Under the pieces are notes generated by a model, which was given only the letters and a program-made list of their open reading frames with translations, was not told the origin of the DNA and did not search any database. This document shows positions 51,201 through 53,207 of a stretch of 64,000 nt of DNA, one piece after another. Numbering within the stretch: position 1 is the first letter of the stretch; the number at the start of each line of letters is the position of its first letter. Source of the stretch: Hippopus hippopus. Its lineage: Eukaryota; Mollusca; Bivalvia; Cardiida; Cardiidae. Location: contig OX328096.1 in the NCBI GenBank assembly GCA_946811185.2, positions 39,754,011-39,818,010 on the forward strand, read 5' to 3'. The position numbers were made by a program, and so were the translations under genes.

Positions 51201-53207
51201 GTGCGGCTCAAACGATGAAATCTGTGTTTGAAAGGGTAGAAAAAATTTTGGAAAAAAAGAGAAAATGCTGGTTACCACCATTTGCTCCTTTTCCCACAAT
51301 GTTTTCAGAAGCCTTTTTTCTTCAAGGTTGACATAAAATGGGATTCTTTGGTAAAGGGTTCAATATCATCTGTTCCAATATTTTCAAAAGATGTTGATTA
51401 AAATACCAACTGTTTCAATCATTTCCGAAAATCCTAGACCAAATAACTTTCTGCAAAAGAGATAGCATTAGCAGGAAAGAAAATATATCAGAATTCAATA
51501 ATTGTCAGTAATTCTCAACATATTATGCAGTTGAGTCAGAAAATGGCCGTTAAATACAATATCCAAACCATTTTCCTAATGATTTATTTGGTCTCTTATG
51601 AAATTTTCTTTTTGGTATATTACCAAGTTTGCTAAATTGAAATTCGGCCACCAATTTCTGACATAAAATCAAGTTATATATTAAGTCTTTACCAAGCAAT
51701 CTCATGCTTTTATTATCCTTGGGAAAAAAGGCTTTAAAAACATTCTGAGAACAGGAGAAATGCTAGATGTCAGCATTTATTTCTTTTCCCAGAGTATTTT
51801 TAATCAATTTACCTGCATTAAATTTGCTGTCTGCAAGTGGATTCTATATGGATGAGCCAAACCTTTTGTCCCCTGGTAAAGACTACTCTTGAATGCCAGA
51901 AGCAACCCAGTAGTTCTTTGGTGGATAGTGTATAATTATCAAGATCAAGCACTACAAAATGTGCAATCTTACTTTGGACCTACATTGCCAAATAATTTGA
52001 GCTATCTTTGCAAAAATATTAGGCTAAACCCTTTACCACACAATCCCGAGATTGAAGAGGAAGGTTTTTAGAAACATTGTGGGAAACAATGGTCAGCGGT
52101 GATAGAGGAATGAATCCTGTTGCAATGACTATAATCAGTCCTCGGAAGGAAATTGGCCGAGCCGGGGATCGAACCAGCCACCCCCTGTTCTCAAGTCCTG
52201 TACACTATCGGCCAAGATACCAGAGCCTGAGAAAGAGAACTTTCAACTTCAAAAAGTTGGAATAGGATCTAATGCTGGTATCCTGCATTTTCTCCTTTTT
52301 CCACAATGTTTTCTACCCTATCAAATATAGAAATCTTCTTTGAGCTACATTCATTTTGTCGCCTGCAAATGCTTTGAATTTGGTCCAGTCCAAAATTTTC
52401 GTTTGGTATAAACAGTTAAATCTTTTTGTCACAAGTGTCCATTTTCTAATCATCCTGAACAAATGAAGTTGACAACTTTGTCAACCTGCCCAGAAAATAT
52501 TGATATTCTGATTGGTCAAGACCCTATATTATGATTAATCCTTTCCCACACAATCCAGGGTGTAAACAACCCTGAGAAAGAAAGCTTTGGAAAACATTGT
52601 AAGAAAAGGAGAAAATGCTGATAACCAGCATTTTCTCCTTTTCCTACAATATTTTCCTTCAAAAAAAAAAATAAATTTTAGTCACATTTATTTTGTCTTC
52701 TTCAAATGCTTTCAATTTCTGCAAATCTAAAATTTTGTCATTTTGTAAAGAATTAATTTTGGACCTAAAAAAGTCTCCACCAATCAAATAGCTGGTCAAG
52801 GAATTCAGAATGTTTTGAACAGTTGGTGGATATGAGCACAGGACTGGTACAGAGTACAGGTACAGAAAACTGTAACTTACATTCTTTATTTTTGTCCAGG
52901 GTCTGCATGATTGACCCTTCATCCGTGGTCTGCTGTGGACTGACCGGTGGAACAGGTTCTTGTTTGATTTCTGTAACTGTAGTTACAGATGTGGTCCCTG
53001 CTGTGACTTCGTCTACAGAGCTTACTGTCATGTTCTCCCCAAGCCCAGGGGTTGAGGTGGCGGTGGTGGCTGAGGCTTTTTTGGCTCTCTCTGCAGCCTG
53101 TTGGTCCATTTGACAATCCTTACAATAAAATTTGTGAATGTACTGGATAGCCTCCTGCTCTAGAGTACTGGAATAAAGGGGCGTCCATGGAGGACTAGTG
53201 GTGGTGT
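4018..53207 (-). CDS. MRTF: Myocardin-related transcription factor, nine coding exons (5' end incomplete)
   Basis: MRTFs bind G-actin through N-terminal RPEL repeats, enter the nucleus when actin polymerises, and coactivate SRF on cytoskeletal and muscle genes. Exons joined: 53207-52881, 47521-47456, 39043-38988, 26431-26356, 23299-23138, 21569-18590, 8704-8569, 5335-5251, 4883-4018. Every junction has AG/GT borders and a compatible phase, giving about 1584 codons with a single final stop. Order seen: N-terminal extension (1-110), RPEL1 (115-131), RPEL2 (158-174), RPEL3 (202-218), basic region (355-381), Gln box (418-439), SAP (564-602), Gln-rich coiled coil (about 915-1021), conserved C-terminal motifs and an acidic activation domain with DWLDVIM (1513-1519). 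It is longer than vertebrate MRTFs (about 1000 residues), mostly through Ser/Pro/Thr/Gln-rich linkers. Introns range from 367 to 12,556 bases and carry most of the repeats. Any exon before 53207 is missing. Confidence 0.95.
4950..5012. repeat. Small palindromic repeat in MRTF intron
   Basis: GTTGATCAAAATCAAACCGC faces GCAGTCTGATCTTGGACC. The arms match the GATCAAGATCAGACTGCA family. Confidence 0.45.
5251..5335 (-). CDS. MRTF: MRTF exon H: MDDVLEILIRSG motif
   Basis: This exon has 85 bases, with acceptor CGTTTACAG and donor GTAATT. It encodes SPDTGSSNTP and then QTMDDVLEILIRSG, matching the conserved MRTF motif (MDDLFDILIESG type) at the start of the activation region. It is separated from the last exon by only 367 bases. 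Confidence 0.93.
5409..6724. mobile_element. Non-autonomous Tc1/mariner-like element with CGGAC-rich ends
   Basis: Left end CCATATTTCCCCTAAGTATT and right end AATACTTAGGGGAAATACGG are inverted repeats flanked by TA (5407, 6725), the target duplication of the Tc1/mariner group. Both ends carry repeated AATTTTCGGACA subterminal motifs in opposite orientation. About 1.3 kb with no convincing transposase frame. It hosts a nested palindromic MITE (5577-5808). Confidence 0.65.
5577..5808. mobile_element. TTAA palindromic MITE, variant-centre subfamily
   Basis: Nested in the 5409-6724 element. The centre is AAATTGCTCGTTACGAGCAA instead of TGCTGGTTACCAGCA, the same alternative centre as at 46779-47007 and 47738-47966. 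Confidence 0.75.
6841..6979. mobile_element. Small MITE with perfect 19 bp terminal inverted repeats
   Basis: Left end GGTTGGTCCAAGTGTTAGT and right end ACTAACACTTGGACCAACC are exact reverse complements about 140 bases apart. No coding capacity is present. Confidence 0.75.
7075..7210. repeat. Decayed TTAA palindromic MITE remnant
   Basis: GCATGAAAAGGAGAAAATTA and a diverged right arm ending in ACAACATTTTCAACAGC are the only recognisable family features. Confidence 0.4.
7501..8090. mobile_element. Repeat element with GGGCCCAGTTTCTCGAA end
   Basis: The left end GGGCCCAGTTTCTCGAAAAA then ACTTAAGT roughly matches the inverse of the right end (AACTTAAGTTGGAAAATGGG). Inside are TTA triplets (7598-7612), a GTCC/TTCC/ATCC microsatellite (7627-7670) and an inverted pair around 7930-7975. 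No coding region is seen. Confidence 0.45.
8254..8482. mobile_element. TTAA palindromic MITE, intact 229 bp copy
   Basis: From TTAACCCTTTACCAAACAAT to GTTTGGTAAAGAGTTAA with TTAA at both limits. The palindromic core AATGCTGGTAACCAGCATT is flanked by GTGGGAAAAGGAG and CTCCCTTTCCCAC. It is a good type copy, 87 bases from an MRTF splice donor. Confidence 0.9.
8569..8704 (-). CDS. MRTF: MRTF exon G: conserved PFYIP / PPKYDD segment
   Basis: This exon has 136 bases, with acceptor TTTTCTCAG and donor GTATTG. The first G completes the split ATG codon. It encodes a Ser/Pro stretch followed by NPFYIPMKEPPKYDDVVKHK, a short conserved block downstream of the coiled coil in MRTFs. It ends on a codon boundary. 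Confidence 0.93.
8740..8890. repeat. Decayed TTAA palindromic MITE remnant
   Basis: ACGATAAAAGTTTAGACTTA and a weak GTAAGCTAGCATTTTCTCG core, only 40 bases upstream of the MRTF exon acceptor. Confidence 0.4.
8998..9163. mobile_element. MITE with ~42 bp terminal inverted repeats
   Basis: AATATTATGTTGCAGTAACT at the left faces AGTTACTACAACATAATATT at the right; the pairing continues through TTTCC..GTGCTTGTATTTA. The 80-base interior is unique. Confidence 0.65.
9164..9780. other. No gene recognised; one small palindromic repeat
   Basis: MRTF intron sequence. A GATCAAAATCAGACAAGCC / AATTGTGATCTACAG palindrome lies at 9521-9588; otherwise nothing is recognised. Confidence 0.4.
9782..11068 (+). 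mobile_element. Rolling-circle-like element, 3' truncated, hosting a hAT-like insertion
   Basis: Starts AACAAGAGGGCCATGATGGC and GCTCACCTG, then diverged ~145 bp units up to about 11068, with no hairpin end. The array is interrupted at 10033-10836 by another transposon. Confidence 0.65.
10033..10836. mobile_element. Non-autonomous hAT-like transposon nested in a repeat array
   Basis: Terminal inverted repeats CAGTGTTGCATCCAGG and CCTGGATGCAACACTG. The surrounding 145 bp unit resumes cleanly on the other side; flanks CTTTC and CTATC suggest a five- or six-base target duplication. No transposase frame. Confidence 0.7.
11069..11791. other. No gene recognised
   Basis: MRTF intron sequence. Overlapping open stretches on both strands (11157-11706) lack coding character and are treated as chance. 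Confidence 0.4.
11792..12020. mobile_element. TTAA palindromic MITE, intact 229 bp copy
   Basis: Bounded by TTAA. The long arm reads ACAAAATTTTAGACTGGTCC and GCATTTGCAGACAACAAAA. The core TGTGGGAAAAGGAG..CTCCTTTTCCTACA surrounds CTGGTTACCAG. Confidence 0.9.
12142..12345. mobile_element. TTAA palindromic MITE, diverged
   Basis: AACCCTTTGCAAGATAACAA start, core ATGCTGGTTACCAGTACTTT and right arm CCTACAATGTTTTATAGG. The terminal TTAA is not preserved on the right. Confidence 0.6.
12350..13105. other. No gene recognised
   Basis: MRTF intron sequence without recognisable exons or intact repeats. Confidence 0.4.
13106..15281 (+). mobile_element. Rolling-circle-like element with about 13 tandem 145 bp units
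   Basis: 5' end AACAAGAGGGCCATGATGGC and CTGAAGTCGCTCACCTGAG; 3' end GAGCACTTCGTGCTC followed by AGGTGAGCTAA. GCTCACCTGAG and CTCAGGTGAGC form subterminal inverted repeats, and a hairpin about ten bases before CTAA matches Helitron-type 3' ends. The interior is a tandem array of 145 bp units (for example 13581, 13726, 13871, 14016). No protein is encoded; the many open stretches are repeat translations. The layout fits Helentron-associated or bivalve pearl-like elements. Confidence 0.8.
15384..17049 (+). mobile_element. Rolling-circle-like element with 145 bp units
   Basis: Same family as 13106-15281, 102 bases downstream and in the same orientation. It starts AACAAGAGGGCCATGATGGC and ends GAGCACTTCGTGGTCAGGTG plus AGCTAA. 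About ten units with slightly different consensus (GCATACACAAGGTTTTTCTA). Confidence 0.8.
17050..17345. repeat. Decayed TTAA palindromic MITE remnants
   Basis: ACAACAAAAATTTAGACCTG (17053) is an arm fragment; 17166-17345 keeps AACTCTTTATATATC, GAAAACATTGCAGGAAAAAG and CTATTCCACAATGTTTTC. Confidence 0.45.
17346..17723. other. No gene recognised
   Basis: MRTF intron sequence. An open plus-strand stretch reaches into it (17145-17594) but begins in MITE sequence. Confidence 0.4.
17724..17990 (-). mobile_element. tRNA-derived SINE, body only (head missing)
   Basis: In minus-strand orientation the body ends in a (CAAT)n-type tail (17730-17745 on the plus strand reads TTGATTGATTGATAG). It shares CAGTGCACC, TTCTTTCCAAG and AGGTGAGAG with the longer copy at 30297-30570, but the tRNA-like head is absent. 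Confidence 0.6.
18045..18387 (+). mobile_element. 3' remnant of a rolling-circle-like element, two ~170 bp units
   Basis: Two diverged units begin ATCAGTGCTTGATTC (18048, 18218). The right edge reads GCATGTTGTGCTCAGGTGTA then CTAA, the hairpin/CTAA type of 3' end. No 5' end is found. Confidence 0.5.
18445..18546 (+). other. Possible plus-strand exon or coding relic (34 codons)
   Basis: An open 102-base stretch is flanked by a splice-like acceptor (TTCATTTGCAATAG) and a strong donor (GTGAGT). It is an exact multiple of three and reads ATFPNILANEWPKSLKHYKA then AFRQALRKKEKMDK. The composition (aromatic residues, WP, a basic helix) looks protein-like. It lies antisense to MRTF, 43 bases past the large exon. 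I do not recognise the family. It may be an exon of an antisense gene, a relic of a transposon or captured gene, or chance. Confidence 0.3.
18590..21569 (-). CDS. MRTF: MRTF exon F: basic region, Gln box, SAP domain and coiled coil
   Basis: One 2980-base exon (acceptor TTTTTGCAG, donor GTAAGT) encodes about 993 residues. The basic segment KPKAKPQPKAKVIKFHEYKG is the SRF-contacting B1 region. PYHILLQQQQLYLQWQLEF is the Gln box. YNSLEEMKVAELKAELKKRN begins the SAP helix-extension-helix, followed by LPVSGPKPQLIDRL. Then come about 300 Ser/Pro/Val-rich residues with many SP sites, a run of eight prolines (about 892), and a Gln/Leu-rich coiled coil (19512-19195) written in mixed CAG and CAA codons. 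The apparent stop at 18588-18586 lies in the intron and is not used. Confidence 0.96.
21888..22995 (+). mobile_element. Rolling-circle-like element, GCTCCACTGGC family, with nested MITE
   Basis: 5' end AACAAGAGGGCCATCATGGC and CGCTCCACTGGC; 3' end TGGCCTTCGGCCAGTGGAGC plus TAA. GCTCCACTGGC and GCCAGTGGAGC are exact subterminal inverted repeats. Near the 3' end are GTTGCCATGGCAACCAGAG and an ACGCACGCACGCACGC run. A palindromic MITE sits inside at 21930-22160. It is highly similar to 44350-45442. Confidence 0.8.
21930..22160. mobile_element. TTAA palindromic MITE nested in a rolling-circle-like element
   Basis: TTAACCCTTTACCACACAAA start; the core is altered to AACATGTTGTCAGCCAG with CACCTTTTCTCACAACG. 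The same nested insertion is found at 44392-44622. Confidence 0.75.
23138..23299 (-). CDS. MRTF: MRTF exon E: basic helix and RPEL3
   Basis: This exon has 162 bases, with acceptor TCTTTCAG and donor GTAATA. The KKARLTDSLNDKL segment (about 191-203) corresponds to the conserved basic nuclear-import helix. It is followed by the third RPEL repeat, HRPGILELVQGNIL (205-218), which has the full RPxxxEL core. It leaves a single G completed by the next exon. Confidence 0.96.
23333..23460. repeat. Half copy of TTAA palindromic MITE
   Basis: TTTACTCTTTACCAGGTGAC through GAAAACATTGTGGGAAAAGG, stopping at the palindrome centre. Confidence 0.6.
23716..23930. mobile_element. TTAA palindromic MITE
   Basis: TTAACCCTTTGCCAAATGAC to TTTGTAGTAAAGGGTTAA, with a partly deleted core (AATACTGATTACCAACATT). 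It shares its right TTAA with the next copy. Confidence 0.8.
23927..24155. mobile_element. TTAA palindromic MITE, intact 229 bp copy
   Basis: TTAACCCATTACCACACAAT to TCGTTTGGTAATGAGTTAA. Perfect core arms surround TAGTAACCAGCA. It sits back to back with the preceding copy in opposite orientation. Confidence 0.9.
24160..24690. other. No gene recognised
   Basis: MRTF intron sequence with no exon or intact element that I can identify. Confidence 0.4.
24696..24860. repeat. Diverged TTAA palindromic MITE, GAGCACTTGCTTG variant
   Basis: TTAACCCATTACAATATATA and AAACATTGAGAGAAAAGGAG. A matching fragment at 41697-41800 shows that this is a separate older subfamily. Confidence 0.5.
25185..25462. mobile_element. 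TTAA palindromic MITE with a partial copy in front
   Basis: 25185-25234 is a core fragment (ATAGTGGGAAAAGGAGAAAA). 25235-25462 is a nearly full copy ending TGTGTGGTAATGAGTTAA with core TCTGGTAACCAGCATTTTCT. Confidence 0.75.
25514..25581. repeat. TTAA palindromic MITE, arm fragment
   Basis: GTCTACAAATGCTTTCCATT to TTGTTTGGTGAAGGGTTAA. Confidence 0.6.
25678..25965. repeat. Composite TTAA palindromic MITE
   Basis: The left arm of one copy (CTCTGTACCAAACAACAAAA to ATGCTGGTCATATTAA) is fused to a second copy's interior (GCATTTGCAAACAATATACT to CCCAAAATGTT). Confidence 0.55.
26092..26318. mobile_element. TTAA palindromic MITE
   Basis: TTAACTCTTTACAAATGACC to GCGTGGTAAAAGGTTAA; core ATGCTGGGTACCAGTATCTT. 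It ends 37 bases before MRTF exon D. Confidence 0.8.
26356..26431 (-). CDS. MRTF: MRTF exon D: RPEL2
   Basis: This exon has 76 bases, with acceptor TTTCACAG and donor GTAAGT. It encodes SLRFKISHRPDRQKLVQQHI plus LE, the second RPEL repeat. The core is RPDRQKL, with Lys where most repeats have Glu. It ends one base into a codon. Confidence 0.95.
26441..27426. other. No gene recognised
   Basis: MRTF intron. A diverged palindromic repeat lies near 26830-26885 (CAAGATCAAACTGCATG / ATGCAGTCCAATCTT), and a MITE fragment at about 27060-27225 (CAAGCATTTTCTCCTTTTAC). Confidence 0.4.
27427..27770 (+). mobile_element. Short ATACCCCC-family rolling-circle-like element
   Basis: 5' end has the ATCACTAAACGTGAT stem and CATACCCCCC; 3' end is ATCCCCCTGCACTTCGTTGT then CGGGGGTATAAAAA. 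The interior contains a GACAGACGGACGGACAG microsatellite. It is a short relative of 39246-40724 without the tandem array. Confidence 0.7.
27771..28361. other. No gene recognised
   Basis: MRTF intron sequence with no identifiable exon or element. Confidence 0.4.
28362..28591. mobile_element. TTAA palindromic MITE, intact
   Basis: TTAACACTTTACTGCACAAT to GTCTGGTATAGGGTTAA, 230 bases, with an exact core palindrome (ATGCTGGTAACCAGCAT). Confidence 0.9.
28810..29039. mobile_element. TTAA palindromic MITE, intact
   Basis: TTAACCCTTCACCACACGAT to TGTGTGGTAAAGAGTTAA, 230 bases, opposite arm order to 28362-28591. A core fragment of another copy follows (29042-29130). Confidence 0.9.
29372..29435. repeat. 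Small palindromic repeat
   Basis: GTGTAGATCAAGATCAG faces AATCTAATCTTGGTC. A diverged neighbour lies at 29545-29580. Confidence 0.45.
29836..29919. repeat. Half copy of TTAA palindromic MITE
   Basis: CAGCATTCTCTCCGTTTCCT to ACTCGGGATTGTGTTTACAG then GGTTAA. Confidence 0.6.
30297..30570 (-). mobile_element. tRNA-derived SINE, near complete
   Basis: Read on the minus strand, the head has a pol III A-box-like TAGCTTGATGGTTAG (about 30560-30545) and a B box GAGTTCGATACCC (30518-30506). These are followed by a body and a short ATTGATTGATTG-type end (30299-30314 on plus). It shares its body with copies at 17724-17990 and 52085-52226. Confidence 0.75.
30878..31106. mobile_element. TTAA palindromic MITE, intact 229 bp copy
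   Basis: TTAACCCTAAACCACACGGC to GTGTGGTAAAGGGTTAA. The core palindrome is exact over more than 50 bases (AACCTTGTGGGAAAAGGAGA..TTTTCCCACAATGTT, with one mismatch in the outer arm). Confidence 0.9.
31362..31540. mobile_element. TTAA palindromic MITE lacking its palindrome
   Basis: CTCTTTACCACACAACAATA to TTTTGTGGTAAAGGG. The centre is deleted between GAAAACATAATGGGATAAGG and CCTTTTCTCAGG. Confidence 0.7.
31581..31807. mobile_element. TTAA palindromic MITE, intact
   Basis: TTAACCCTTTACCAGACGAC to TGTGCGGTAAAGGGTTAA; core ATGCTGGTTACTAGCAT. Confidence 0.9.
31808..32798. other. No gene recognised; two small palindromic repeats
   Basis: MRTF intron. Palindromic repeats lie at 31950-32006 (GATCAAGGTCAG / GCAGTCTGATCTTAG) and 32509-32570 (AAAGATCAGACTGCACA / TGTGCAGTCTGATC). 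No exon seen. Confidence 0.45.
32799..32993. mobile_element. TTAA palindromic MITE, diverged
   Basis: CCAAACAATCCTGAGTTCTA, GACATTGTGGGTAAAGGAGA and GTCATCTGCAAATCC identify the family; both outer ends are eroded. Confidence 0.6.
33382..33660. mobile_element. MITE with GCTCTGGCAAAA ends, diverged
   Basis: GTGCTCTGGCAAAAATGGGG then TTTAATGCAT at the left. Inside, GGCAGAATGGTCCTTTGGCA and a CAGCCTGTGC/GTGCAGGCTG stem; the right end is AAACCCCTTTTCAAAGAGTA then TGGCTCA. Same family as 48072-48333, with the interior in inverse order. Confidence 0.55.
33780..33982. mobile_element. TTAA palindromic MITE, diverged
   Basis: TCTTCACCACACAACAAAAT to TTATGGTATATGGTTAA; core ATGCTGGTTTCCAGCAT. Confidence 0.7.
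34141..34207. repeat. Small palindromic repeat, well preserved
   Basis: GTGTAGATCAAGATCAGACT faces AGTATGATCTCTGATCTACA; a clear hairpin around GCAAAAAATGTGC. Confidence 0.65.
34208..34699. other. No gene recognised
   Basis: MRTF intron sequence; open stretches 34404-34717 lack coding character. Confidence 0.35.
34700..34890. mobile_element. TTAA palindromic MITE, diverged
   Basis: AACTCTTTTCAAAATAACCA, AAATGTGGGAAAAGAAGAAT and GCTGGTTACCACTATTTTCT. Confidence 0.6.
34958..35022. repeat. Minimal deletion derivative of TTAA palindromic MITE
   Basis: Only about 65 bases: TTAATTCTTTACCAAACAAT joined directly to TTTTGTTATTTGGTAAAGAG. Both ends are kept and the whole interior is gone. Confidence 0.65.
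35025..35243. mobile_element. TTAA palindromic MITE, diverged
   Basis: CTACCAAAAGACAAAGTTTT to ATTATTTGGTACAGAATTAA; core GATGCTAGTCACCAGCAT. Confidence 0.65.
36024..36090. repeat. Small palindromic repeat
   Basis: TGTACATAAGATCAGATTGC faces GCAGTCTGATCTTAATATAC. Confidence 0.55.
36191..36241. repeat. (GA)n microsatellite
   Basis: GAGAGAGAGAGAGGGAGAGG followed by further GA repeats, about 50 bases. Confidence 0.95.
38988..39043 (-). CDS. MRTF: MRTF exon C: linker between RPEL1 and RPEL2
   Basis: This exon has 56 bases, with acceptor TTTCAG and donor GTAAGA. It encodes PKTPPAFMEQRKSLERAK, matching the conserved MRTF linker (LKSPAAFHEQRRSLERAR type in vertebrates) that binds actin and leads into RPEL2. 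It ends on a codon boundary. Confidence 0.95.
39118..39231. repeat. Deleted TTAA palindromic MITE
   Basis: TTAAATCTTTACGAGATGAC, GAAATGCTGGTTATCAG and TCTGGTAAAGGGTCAA; both flanks of the core are lost. It lies 75 bases upstream of MRTF exon C. Confidence 0.55.
39246..40724 (+). mobile_element. ATACCCCC-family rolling-circle-like element with ~156 bp tandem array
   Basis: 5' end AACTAGAGCTATCACTAAAC then GTGATCATACCCCCC; 3' end ATACCCCCCCCACTTCGTTT then GTGGGGTGTATAAAAA. About eight units spaced about 156 bases (GGAATAGAGTTATGGTTCTT near 39444, 39600, 39756, 39911, 40066, 40222, 40379, 40530). It combines the AAC(A/T)AGAG start, a 5' stem, complementary subterminal motifs and a 3' hairpin, but ends in TATAAAA rather than GAGCTAA. 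Confidence 0.75.
39284..39437. repeat. Perfect 77 bp tandem duplication
   Basis: 39284-39360 and 39361-39437 are identical base for base (AGCTCCTTGTCACAAAACAG to AGAGTTGAAAGAAAAAA). This points to a very recent duplication inside the 5' part of the element. Confidence 0.95.
40727..40965. mobile_element. TTAA palindromic MITE, diverged
   Basis: GAAAACATTGTGGGAAAAGG, AGCTTGTTACCAGTATTTTC and GGGACTGTTGGGTAAAAG; the right arm contains extra sequence. Confidence 0.55.
41178..41386. mobile_element. TTAA palindromic MITE with right core deletion
   Basis: TTAACTCTACCAAACGACAA to TTTTGTGATAAAGGGTTA. ATGCTGGTAACC runs straight into CACAAAGTTTTC. Confidence 0.7.
41387..42136. other. No gene recognised; old MITE fragment
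   Basis: MRTF intron. 41697-41800 matches the GAGAAAAGGAGCAACTGCTT variant seen at 24696-24860. Confidence 0.4.
42137..42364. mobile_element. TTAA palindromic MITE
   Basis: TTAACCCTTTCCCAAATGAC to TTGTGTTGTAAAGGGCTAA; core ATGCTTGTTACCAGCAT. A right-arm fragment of a second copy lies at 42396-42508 (ending CGTTTGGTAAAGAGTTAA). Confidence 0.8.
42509..43087. other. No gene recognised
   Basis: MRTF intron sequence without identifiable exons or elements. Confidence 0.4.
43088..44059 (+). mobile_element. Rolling-circle-like element with 145 bp units, short array
   Basis: 5' AACAAGAGGGCCATGTTGGC and CGCTCACCTGAG; 3' GAGCACTTCGTGCTCAGTTG then AGCTAA. About five units of the same 145 bp repeat as 13106-17049. 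Confidence 0.8.
44062..44220. repeat. Partial TTAA palindromic MITE
   Basis: AAATGCTGCTAACCAACATT to TTGTCTGGTAAAGAGTAA; the left arm is missing where the rolling-circle-like element ends. Confidence 0.6.
44350..45442 (+). mobile_element. Rolling-circle-like element, GCTCCACTGGC family, second copy
   Basis: Starts AACAAGAGGGCCATGATGGC, ends TGGCCTTTGGCCAGTGGAGC then TAA. It matches 21888-22995 nearly throughout, including the nested MITE at the same internal site. The two copies therefore descend from one composite element. Confidence 0.8.
44392..44622. mobile_element. Nested TTAA palindromic MITE (shared with 21930-22160)
   Basis: TTAACCCTTTACCACACAAA start and the same altered core AACATGTTGTCAGTCAG, positioned 38 bases into the host element as in the other copy. 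Confidence 0.75.
45509..45725. mobile_element. TTAA palindromic MITE with core deletion
   Basis: AACTTTTTACCTTACTATCC to TTGTTTGGTGAACAGTTAA; GGTAACC joins TTTTCCCAAAATG directly. Confidence 0.7.
45943..46172. mobile_element. TTAA palindromic MITE
   Basis: TTAACTCTTTACCAAACAAT start, core ATACTGGTAAGCAGTAT, right arm GTTGTCTGCAAATG; the right end is eroded. Confidence 0.7.
46608..46782. mobile_element. TTAA palindromic MITE, abutting the next copy
   Basis: TTAACCTTTACAAAACAACA, core ATGCTGATTACCAGCAT, then CCCTACAATTCTTTTAA. Its right part meets the TTAA of 46779. Confidence 0.65.
46779..47007. mobile_element. TTAA palindromic MITE, variant-centre subfamily, intact
   Basis: TTAACCCTTTACCTGATATG to ATCTATGGAGTAAAGGGTTA. 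The exact palindrome AAATTGCTCGTTACGAGCAA sits within GTGGGAAAAGGAG..CTCCTTTTCCCAC. Length 229, like the main subfamily. Confidence 0.9.
47190..47396. mobile_element. TTAA palindromic MITE, diverged
   Basis: CCAAATCAACAAAGTTTTCC, AAAGCTGGTCATCAGCATTT and GTTTGTTAAAGGGTT, 60 bases downstream of MRTF exon B. Confidence 0.6.
47456..47521 (-). CDS. MRTF: MRTF exon B: RPEL1
   Basis: This exon has 66 bases with acceptor CTTTCAG and donor GTATGT. It encodes LKRKLMMRRSLNELVDQGIY, an RPEL actin-binding repeat with RR in place of RP in the RPxxxEL core (R118 to L124). The same degenerate first repeat is typical of MRTFs. It ends in a split codon completed by CT of the next exon. Confidence 0.95.
47565..47741. 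mobile_element. TTAA palindromic MITE, truncated
   Basis: CTCTTTGCAAATTTTTAGAC, AGGAGAAACTGCTGGTAACC, ending at the TTAA that begins the next copy. Confidence 0.55.
47738..47966. mobile_element. TTAA palindromic MITE, variant-centre subfamily
   Basis: TTAACCCTTTACTCCATAGA to TTATGGGGTAAAGGGTTAA. The centre AAATTGCTCGTGACGAGCAA is flanked by co-varied arms GGCAAAAGGTG and CACCTTTTGTC. Confidence 0.85.
48072..48333. mobile_element. MITE with ATGAGCCATGCTCTG ends
   Basis: Left ATGAGCCATGCTCTGTCAAA then ATGGGGCTTAATGCAT; right ATGCATTAAGCCCCCTTTTG then CCAGAGCACGGCTCAT. Clear inverted ends of about 35 bases with an internal GTCAGCTCAGGCTGAC stem. Confidence 0.75.
48503..50295 (+). mobile_element. 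Rolling-circle-like element with two different tandem arrays
   Basis: 5' AACAAGAGGACCATGATGGT then CGCTCACCTGAG; 3' GAGCACTTCGTGCTC then AGCCGAGCTAA. Array 1 (about 48600-49410) has ~162 bp units (AGGTAGAGTTATGGTTCTT at 48809, 48970, 49134, 49295). Array 2 (49420-50210) has ~160 bp units (TTCTAATTCAAGGGCAAATA at 49420, 49580, 49741, 49902, 50063). The 5' stem GGACCATGATGGTCC has compensating changes relative to GGGCCATGATGGCCC. Confidence 0.75.
50296..51130. other. No gene recognised; GGACGAGTG motif repeats
   Basis: MRTF intron. GGACGAGTG occurs at about 50471, 50506, 51004 and 51059, bracketing a 500-base stretch that may be an unclassified element. No exon is seen. Confidence 0.35.
51131..51361. 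mobile_element. TTAA palindromic MITE
   Basis: TTTAACTCTTCACTATATGT to ATTCTTTGGTAAAGGGTT; core ATGCTGGTTACCACCAT. Confidence 0.7.
51688..51885. mobile_element. TTAA palindromic MITE, diverged
   Basis: TCTTTACCAAGCAATCTCAT to TTTGTCCCCTGGTAAAGAC; core ATGCTAGATGTCAGCAT. Confidence 0.6.
52025..52420. mobile_element. TTAA palindromic MITE interrupted by a SINE
   Basis: Left part AAACCCTTTACCACACAATC to ACATTGTGGGAAA (52086). The right part resumes with ATGCTGGTATCCTGCATTTT and ends TTCGTTTGGTATAAACAGTT. The insertion replaces part of the left palindrome arm. Confidence 0.65.
52085..52226 (-). mobile_element. tRNA-derived SINE fragment inserted in a MITE
   Basis: On the minus strand, TTGGCCGATAGTGTACAGG is A-box-like and GGCTGGTTCGATCCCCGGC is a B box. 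The body shares TGCAACAGGATTCATTCCTC with the copy at 17724-17990. Confidence 0.65.
52535..52756. mobile_element. TTAA palindromic MITE
   Basis: TTAATCCTTTCCCACACAAT to TCATTTTGTAAAGAATTAA; core ATGCTGATAACCAGCAT. It is 125 bases downstream of MRTF exon A. Confidence 0.8.
52881..53207 (-). CDS. MRTF: MRTF exon A: N-terminal extension before RPEL1
   Basis: This exon has 327 bases, preceded by TTTTACAG and followed by GTAAGT. Its last base (T) joins the CC of the next exon to make Ser, so it reads in frame into RPEL1. It encodes about 109 residues: a segment with His-Lys-Phe-Tyr-Cys-Lys-Asp-Cys (residues 25-32), a Lys/Ala-rich stretch (38-47), Thr/Ser-rich sequence, and a sumoylation-type IKQE at 81-84 before PVPPVSP. 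The tail MQTLDKNKE (101-109) resembles the leader ahead of RPEL1 in vertebrate MRTFs. An in-frame ATG lies at 53226-53224, inside what looks like the acceptor tract, so this could be either the start exon or an internal exon. I recognise no domain in residues 1-95. Confidence 0.8.

Noticed and set aside
52765..52880. Extension of the N-terminal exon's open frame to 52765
   Set aside because: A GTAAGT donor at 52880-52875 ends the exon in the phase required by the RPEL1 exon; the rest is intron reading into a MITE.
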